Below are positions 6,931 through 10,820 of a DNA stretch of 10,820 nucleotides, piece by piece. Below the pieces are notes generated by a model. That model was not told where the DNA came from and did no database searches. It saw only the letters and a list, made by a program, of their open reading frames with translations. The stretch comes from Spirochaetota bacterium. GTDB lineage: Bacteria > Spirochaetota > UBA4802 > UB4802. The stretch is from assembly GCA_018399855.1 (NCBI GenBank), contig JAGYNX010000045.1, forward strand, positions 1 to 10,820. The letters run 5' to 3'. The first letter of the stretch is position 1; the number at the start of each line of letters is the position of its first letter. A program made the position numbers and the translations under genes.

Positions 6931-7028
6931 ATGAAAACCTATACAACACACCTGAAAAGCTCAAATCATGGGATTTCGGTACGGGACTTGTGGTAAAGCA
7001 ATGGCTTGCCATGCGGGCTACTTCTTAA
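6931..7028 (+). other. Intergenic stretch with short plus-strand open frames, possible gene remnant
   Basis: The 265 bases between the kinase and the acyltransferase are AT-rich except for the last 80 or so. On the plus strand AGGA precedes an ATG at 6931 by six bases and opens a 21-codon frame (MKTYTTHLKSSNHGISVRDL, then W and TAA at 6994-6996). A second plus-strand frame stays open to TAA at 7026-7028 and reads SWDFGTGLVVKQWLAMRATS at its end, overlapping the 3' end of the acyltransferase on the other strand by 11 bases. I recognise neither product. The higher GC and protein-like composition may mark the leftover of a lost gene or a small peptide gene; chance is also possible. A short dyad at 7001-7012 is too weak and lacks a T-run to be called a terminator. 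Confidence 0.2.
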
Positions 7029-7551
7029 GTTCCATTTCTTTTAAGAAATTCTGGTAGTTTTCAAGTACTGCGTTCCTGTCGCGGTCACCGAACTTGTTGT
7101 TTCCTATGTATATCCCCCATGGTTCCAGGTCACGGGAAACAACCGTGTTGGCACCCACGGTGGCGCCTTCTCCCACGGTAACACCGGGCAGTATGATGGC
7201 ATTGGCGCCGATAACCGCAAACCTGCCGATCTTCACCGGCTCCCTTCGCGGATTGCGGTATTTCTCCGGTATGGTGGGATTTCCGAATCCGTGGTCCTTG
7301 AAATCGTCGGTGCTGGAATAGACCTTGCAGCCCTGCGAAAAACCCGCAAAATCGCCGATCTCCAGTCCCCCGCCGCCATTAAGAAAGACGAAGCTGCTTA
7401 TGTGAATATTATTGCCGAATTTAATATGCTTTCCAGAGTACAGGTAGGTGAAACTGTCGATGATGATGTTCTCGCCCCATTCAATGTTATCAATGCCCAC
7501 TATCTTCACGTTCTCGTATATGGTCACACCGGCTATGTTATATTCTTCCAT
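7018..7551 (-). CDS. Left-handed beta-helix (hexapeptide-repeat) acyltransferase
   Basis: A 177-residue protein of the WbbJ/LacA/CatB-like O-acetyltransferase group, which usually moves an acetyl group from acetyl-CoA to a sugar or similar acceptor, often for surface polysaccharide. Imperfect hexapeptide repeats run almost the whole length: VKIVGIDNIEWGENIII, IKFGNNIHISS, GLEIGDFAGFSQGC, then an inserted loop STDDFKDHGF...YRNPRREP typical of the family, and the hallmark VKIGRFAVIGANAIILPGVT followed by VGEGATVGANTVV, ending WGIYIGNNKFGDR. A His in the DDFKDHGF loop could be catalytic. The frame stays open to 7596, but the ATG at 7551 has GGAGGGG six bases upstream (7564-7558), and the TATAAT box at 7600-7595 overlaps the upstream ATG, so that ATG would not be transcribed. 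The gene stands alone between two intergenic regions and no sugar-modifying neighbour reveals its acceptor. Confidence 0.88.
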   Translation of the reverse strand: MEEYNIAGVTIYENVKIVGIDNIEWGENIIIDSFTYLYSGKHIKFGNNIHISSFVFLNGGGGLEIGDFAGFSQGCKVYSSTDDFKDHGFGNPTIPEKYRNPRREPVKIGRFAVIGANAIILPGVTVGEGATVGANTVVSRDLEPWGIYIGNNKFGDRDRNAVLENYQNFLKEMELKK

Positions 7552-7594
7552 GATCCGCCCCTCCAGGGATTTATGCATGTAGTATATATATGAC

Positions 7595-7615
7595 ATTATA
7601 CTTATGAGATGTCAA
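7595..7615 (-). promoter_or_regulatory. Promoter elements upstream of the acyltransferase
   Basis: On the minus strand a perfect TTGACA (7615-7610) and a perfect TATAAT (7600-7595) are present, but only nine bases apart, so they cannot work as a pair. Either TATAAT is used with a poor -35 farther upstream, giving a start near 7588 and a leader of about 37 bases, or TTGACA is used with one of the AT-rich hexamers around 7585-7592. Both choices start transcription downstream of the ATG at 7596, supporting the start at 7551. Confidence 0.45.
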
Positions 7616-7634
7616 TACTTATAAAAAATAGTAA

Positions 7635-7814
7635 CCACAGAGGCTCAGAGAAACAGAGAAATATATAATGGGTTATACTGTTATTCAACATCCTTCTTTC
7701 TTCTTTATCTATTTAATAATCATTACGAAAAAAGTATAACAAAAGAGAAGAAAGTTTAATTGTATTATCAAGACAAATATATAATCTTTCCTCTGTTTCT
7801 CTGTGCCTCTGTGG
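7635..7814. mobile_element. MITE-like fold-back element with 24-bp terminal inverted repeats
   Basis: The arms at 7635-7658 (beginning CCACAGAGGCTCAGAG) and 7791-7814 (the reverse complement, ending CTCTGTGCCTCTGTGG) match at 23 of 24 positions. Each arm is flanked outside by TAA (7632-7634 and 7815-7817), which would be a three-base target duplication. The 132-base interior is very AT-rich, has no coding frame and contains nested inverted repeats, for example GTTATACT at 7672-7679 with AGTATAAC at 7733-7740, and CTTTCTTCTTT with AGAGAAGAAAG. A single transcript could fold into a long hairpin. Small size, terminal repeats and TAA flanks fit a non-autonomous element mobilised by an IS5-type transposase, which often duplicates TNA; this is inference. 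I also recall CACAGAGG-rich repeats in intergenic regions of varied bacteria. It separates the divergent acyltransferase and hydratase promoters and fills most of the 363-base gap. Confidence 0.6.
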
Positions 7815-7833
7815 TAATCCGTTCTATATCAGG

Positions 7834-7862
7834 TTGACACGAACTTTATTCATGTATATACT
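7834..7862 (+). promoter_or_regulatory. Sigma-70-type promoter of the hydratase and acyl-CoA synthetase operon
   Basis: A perfect -35 TTGACA (7834-7839) is followed after the optimal 17 bases by TATACT (7857-7862), five of six matches to the -10 consensus. Transcription would start near 7869, leaving a leader of about 46 bases before the hydratase ATG at 7915. It lies 20 bases beyond the right arm of the fold-back element. I see no clear operator dyad. Confidence 0.65.
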
Positions 7863-7914
7863 GTCGCGGATGTGCTTTCGAATATAAGTTGTATTTCGTG
7901 TAACGAGGTAACTG

Positions 7915-8724
7915 ATGAACTATGGTACCATAATCTATGATAGACAGGACACAACTGGCATAATATGTCTGAACAGGCCTGATCGTATGAACGCGGTCAA
8001 CGAAGAGATGTACTCGGAGTTGATTGACGTGCTTGAGAAAACAGCCGGTGATACAGGTGTCCGTTCCCTGGTGATAACCGGCAGCGTACTGGTGAAGGAC
8101 GGGAAAAAGAAGCAGGCATTCTGTGCCGGTGCCGACCTGAAGAAACACGGTGAAGGTGAGCGTACCCACGGGCAGAAGAGAGCGTACATCGAGCTTGCCC
8201 ATCGGGCAACAGAAGGGATATACCGGTATCCGAAGCCGGTAGTGGCGGCAGTGAACGGTCCAGCCCGGGGAGCAGGCACCGAGATGGCACTCAATTGTGA
8301 TTTCGTGTTCATGGCTGAAGAAGCATCCATGGCCTTCCCGGAAACAGGCCTGGGAACTTTTGTTGGGGGAGGCGTGACCGTCCACCTCCCTAAAATGATT
8401 GGTGTTATGAAGGCAAAAGAACTGGTGTATACCGGGCGCGTGCTCAGGGGTGATGAGGCCGTTTCAATGGGACTTGCCCTTGAAAGTCTTCCGGTTGAAT
8501 CGTTGATGAGCCGGGTTATGGAATTCTGCAGTCTTCTTGGCGAAAAGGCGCCGGTGTCAATGAAGCTGGCGAAAGAACGCCTGCAGAACTCCGGTGAACT
8601 TGACTTTGCCACAGCCCTGCATCTTGAAACTGACGCCATACTTGCGTGCATGGACACCGAGGACTGGCACGAGGGAGTGCTGGCCTTTGCGGAAAAAAGA
8701 AAACCAGAATATAAAGGAAAATAG
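7915..8724 (+). CDS. Enoyl-CoA hydratase/isomerase (crotonase family)
   Basis: A 269-residue soluble protein of normal crotonase length. The family binds acyl-CoA thioesters and stabilises an enolate in an oxyanion hole. Visible motifs are LNRPDRMNAVN (19-29), FCAGADL (69-75, first oxyanion-hole backbone), NGPARGAGTEMAL (114-126, second oxyanion-hole element) with E123, and FPETGLGTFVGGG (141-153) with E143. E123 and E143 correspond to the two catalytic glutamates of rat enoyl-CoA hydratase (Glu144 and Glu164), so true hydration of a 2-enoyl-CoA is plausible, although many crotonases with other reactions keep one or both. There is a 10-residue insertion (SVLVKDGKKK, 57-66) before the CAGADL motif. 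GAGG lies six bases before the ATG. The next gene starts one base after this stop, so the two are surely co-transcribed, which points to a catabolic pathway ending in ATP-yielding cleavage of acyl-CoA. The exact substrate cannot be read from the sequence. Confidence 0.93.
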   Translation: MNYGTIIYDRQDTTGIICLNRPDRMNAVNEEMYSELIDVLEKTAGDTGVRSLVITGSVLVKDGKKKQAFCAGADLKKHGEGERTHGQKRAYIELAHRATEGIYRYPKPVVAAVNGPARGAGTEMALNCDFVFMAEEASMAFPETGLGTFVGGGVTVHLPKMIGVMKAKELVYTGRVLRGDEAVSMGLALESLPVESLMSRVMEFCSLLGEKAPVSMKLAKERLQNSGELDFATALHLETDAILACMDTEDWHEGVLAFAEKRKPEYKGK

Positions 8725-8725
8725 A

Positions 8726-10820
8726 ATGCCGAAAAACGCGCTGAACAGAATATTTAACTCACAATCGGTTGCGGTTGTTGGGGCCTCACTTGATGAAAAG
8801 AAACGGGGCTACCAGGCCATAAAGACATTGTTGCGGGATAAGTACGAGGGGATCATCTACCCGGTGAATCCGAAGCTTGACCGCATTATGGGTATGCCAT
8901 GCTATCCATCCATAAAAGATATACCGGATGATATTGACCTGGTCCTTGTTACCACACCGGCTGAAACCATTCCCGGAATTATAAAAGAATGCGGAATGAA
9001 AAATGTTGCCGGGGTGGTTATAATCGCCGGCGGTTTTGGTGAGCTGGGATCTTCGGGTAAAAAAAAGGAAACCGAGATACTGGAAGCTGCCAGAAAGAAC
9101 AATGTTCGTATTATCGGGCCAAACACGTCCGGCATGATAAGCCTGTTTAACAGTCTTAACCTGGTTGGCCTGTCTGACGTGCCCAGGGGAAACATCGCCC
9201 TGTTAACCCAGAGCGGGAATATTGCCCTGCACATCATTACCGAGGCCCGTCTGCGAAGCCAGAAAGGTTTTTCGTACTACGTGGGAGTTGGAAACGAGGC
9301 GGATATACGGTTTCACGAATACCTGAAATATTTTGAAGATGATGAAAATACGAAACTGATACTCATGTACGTTGAGGGGTTACGTGACGGACGAAAGTTT
9401 CTTCAACAGGCATACCAGACCACGTTGAAAAAACCGGTGGTGCTTTTAAAGAGCGGAAGATCGGCAACGGGTGCCCGTTCTGCGGGTTCGCATACCGGGT
9501 CGCTGGCAGGGCTCTCCGAAGTTGCCAGGACGGCTTTTCAGCGGGCGGGTATCATAAATATAGAAAACCTTGATGAGCTTTTTCCGGTTGCCGAAACATT
9601 GAGCAGTCTTCCCCACATGAAAAACAACAGGGTGGCAATCCTTGCAGACGGGGGAGGGCATGCTACTATCGCCTCTGACATATTAACCGATCTCGGGGTT
9701 GAGATCCCGGTGCTGAACGAATCAACACAGGAGAAGCTTCGGGCCCTGCTGCCTTATAACGCCTCGGTGTCAAACCCCGTGGACGTTGCCGGGGGTACCG
9801 ACCAGAACCCCGCGGTGTTCGCGGATTGCGCCAAGGCGATGATAGAAGATGAGAATATCGACGGACTTCTCATCGTGGGATTGTTCGGTGGGTATGCCAT
9901 ACGGTTTGCTGATCGTCTGCGTTTTATGGAAGAGGACGCGTCCCACCGCATGGGTAAACTGGTGGCAAAGATGGGTAAACCCATAGTGCTGCAAAGCCTC
10001 TACAACGCGGCAAACGCCCATTCACTGGAATTACTGCGATACTATAATATTCCTGTTTACGAGTCGCTGGGAATCGCATGCAAGTGCGTTGCAGCCCTGT
10101 CTGATTATGGAAGGCATATTTCAAATCCACATCCCAAGAAGACAAAGTTTGTTTTCAAATGGGGGCATAACGCAAGGCCCGAGTGTGAAGCCATAATCAG
10201 GGAAGCACTATCCGAGGGACGCAACGTGCTGCTTGAACCGGAAGCGAAGCAAATACTGTACATGCATAACGCCCCGGTACACCTGGACAGGGTTGCGGGA
10301 AACGCAAACGAGGCCGTAGAAATCGCAAGGGAGATGGGGGGGGACGTAGCACTCAAGATCGTTTCACCCGACATACTCCACAAGTCTGATGCGGGAGGTG
10401 TGCGGCTTAGCCTGGAAAGCGACGAAGACGTGCGGCAGGCTTTCAATGATATTGTTTCCAATGCGCAGAAGTTTAACAGAGATGCCCGTATAAAAGGCTG
10501 CCTTGTATCACCCATGTCCAGTGACGGCGTAGAGGTGATTATCGGTACCAAGATCGATGACCAGTTTGGACCTGTCATCATGTTCGGGCTGGGGGGCATA
10601 CTGGTTGAGGTAGTGCGTGACGTGGCTTTCAGGGTGCTCCCCCTTTCGCGTAACGCGGCGCGGCAGATGATAGACGAGATACGTTCAGCACCAATATTAA
10701 ATGGTGTGCGGGGACGTCCCCCTGTTGACAAAAAGGCACTGGAGGACCTGCTCATCGAGGTTTCAGATATTATCGAATCATATCCGCAGATAGCCGAGAT
10801 GGACCTGAATCCCGTGATCG
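8726..10820 (+). CDS. ADP-forming acyl-CoA synthetase (acetate-CoA ligase type), single chain, 3' end beyond the window
   Basis: 698 codons are visible; only about the last 10-25 residues appear to be missing. The family converts acyl-CoA, ADP and phosphate to the free acid, CoA and ATP in the cytoplasm, conserving thioester energy. Domain order is CoA-binding Rossmann (about 8-135, with SVAVVGAS and IYPVNPK), succinyl-CoA-ligase-like (about 150-290, LLTQSGNIA and KSGRSATGARSAGSHTGSLA), a linking domain (about 300-460, ILADGGGHA and SNPVDVAGG), and ATP-grasp (about 480-698, ALKIVSPDILHKSDAGGV, GTKIDDQFGPVIMFGLGG, EMDLNPV). H256 in SHTGSLAG and H552 in LHKSDAGG correspond to the two phosphorylated histidines known from archaeal ADP-forming acetyl-CoA synthetases. 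AAGGAAA lies upstream of the ATG, inside the end of the hydratase gene, with one base between the genes. A run of eight G at 10336-10343 stays in frame. Lysine acetyltransferase (Pat) proteins share these domains but carry a GNAT domain, not seen here. Confidence 0.93.
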   Translation, partial: MPKNALNRIFNSQSVAVVGASLDEKKRGYQAIKTLLRDKYEGIIYPVNPKLDRIMGMPCYPSIKDIPDDIDLVLVTTPAETIPGIIKECGMKNVAGVVIIAGGFGELGSSGKKKETEILEAARKNNVRIIGPNTSGMISLFNSLNLVGLSDVPRGNIALLTQSGNIALHIITEARLRSQKGFSYYVGVGNEADIRFHEYLKYFEDDENTKLILMYVEGLRDGRKFLQQAYQTTLKKPVVLLKSGRSATGARSAGSHTGSLAGLSEVARTAFQRAGIINIENLDELFPVAETLSSLPHMKNNRVAILADGGGHATIASDILTDLGVEIPVLNESTQEKLRALLPYNASVSNPVDVAGGTDQNPAVFADCAKAMIEDENIDGLLIVGLFGGYAIRFADRLRFMEEDASHRMGKLVAKMGKPIVLQSLYNAANAHSLELLRYYNIPVYESLGIACKCVAALSDYGRHISNPHPKKTKFVFKWGHNARPECEAIIREALSEGRNVLLEPEAKQILYMHNAPVHLDRVAGNANEAVEIAREMGGDVALKIVSPDILHKSDAGGVRLSLESDEDVRQAFNDIVSNAQKFNRDARIKGCLVSPMSSDGVEVIIGTKIDDQFGPVIMFGLGGILVEVVRDVAFRVLPLSRNAARQMIDEIRSAPILNGVRGRPPVDKKALEDLLIEVSDIIESYPQIAEMDLNPVI

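Noticed and set aside
7001..7012. Short dyad ATGGC-TT-GCCAT just past the acyltransferase stop as a terminator
   Set aside because: The stem is only four or five pairs with a tiny loop and no T-run follows on the minus strand.
7635..7814. CRISPR-like repeat array suggested by the recurring CACAGAG words
   Set aside because: There are only two copies, in inverted orientation, with no regular spacers; it is a terminal inverted repeat pair.
7935..8657. 240-codon open frame on the minus strand opposite the enoyl-CoA hydratase
   Set aside because: Its translation is rich in Ser, Arg and Pro with no recognisable domain, and the plus strand carries an unmistakable crotonase; it is an antisense shadow.
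10336..10343. Run of eight G as a possible frameshift in the acyl-CoA synthetase
   Set aside because: Family motifs continue in the same frame on both sides (EIAREMGGDVALKIVSPDIL), so the run is simply ATG-GGG-GGG-GAC.
10105..10755. 216-codon open frame on the minus strand opposite the acyl-CoA synthetase
   Set aside because: Low-complexity Ser-rich translation opposite a clear ATP-grasp domain; a shadow of the real gene.

Overview
The window looks like chromosome of a Gram-negative bacterium of moderate GC content with good Shine-Dalgarno sites and near-consensus sigma-70 promoters. The 7TMR-DISM hybrid kinase, the PilJ-type receptor with a Cys-rich tail and the ADP-forming acyl-CoA synthetase are all common in Spirochaetota and Desulfobacterota. 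The sequence alone does not decide between these, and no rRNA or tRNA is present to help.

Left part (1-6828), all read on the minus strand. In order of transcription it holds: a large membrane-bound hybrid histidine kinase (6752-3525); a PilJ-type membrane receptor ending in a Cys-rich motif (3478-2621); a ferritin-like diiron protein of the rubrerythrin group (2475-2005); a short remnant of a Cu/Zn superoxide dismutase gene (2011-1868); a small protein with a PAS-like fold (1851-1333); a NarL/FixJ-type response regulator (1173-502); and the first 108 codons of a CopB-type heavy-metal P-type ATPase (326 to the left edge). The kinase has a very strong promoter (6801-6828). The response regulator has its own promoter (1277-1306). 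The ATPase has a consensus -10 box abutting a perfect 16-bp palindrome (401-416), so the group is probably not one simple operon. Membrane sensing, ferritin-like chemistry, the SOD relic and copper export together suggest signalling linked to redox or metal stress, which is an inference from context.

Middle (6829-7914). A hexapeptide-repeat acyltransferase lies on the minus strand (7551-7018), flanked by AT-rich intergenic DNA. The divergent region between it and the next gene carries a 180-bp element with 24-bp terminal inverted repeats and flanking TAA copies, which looks like a MITE or dispersed fold-back repeat.

Right part (7834-10820), plus strand. A sigma-70 promoter precedes a two-gene operon: an enoyl-CoA hydratase/isomerase, then after a single intervening base a one-chain ADP-forming acyl-CoA synthetase that runs off the right edge a few residues before its expected end. 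Together they fit a catabolic route that conserves the energy of an acyl-CoA thioester as ATP.

I see no CRISPR array, RNA gene, complete insertion sequence or replication origin. The strongest unexpected observations are the truncated sodC 3' end between two intact genes, the MITE-like fold-back element, and the palindromic operator candidate of the metal ATPase.
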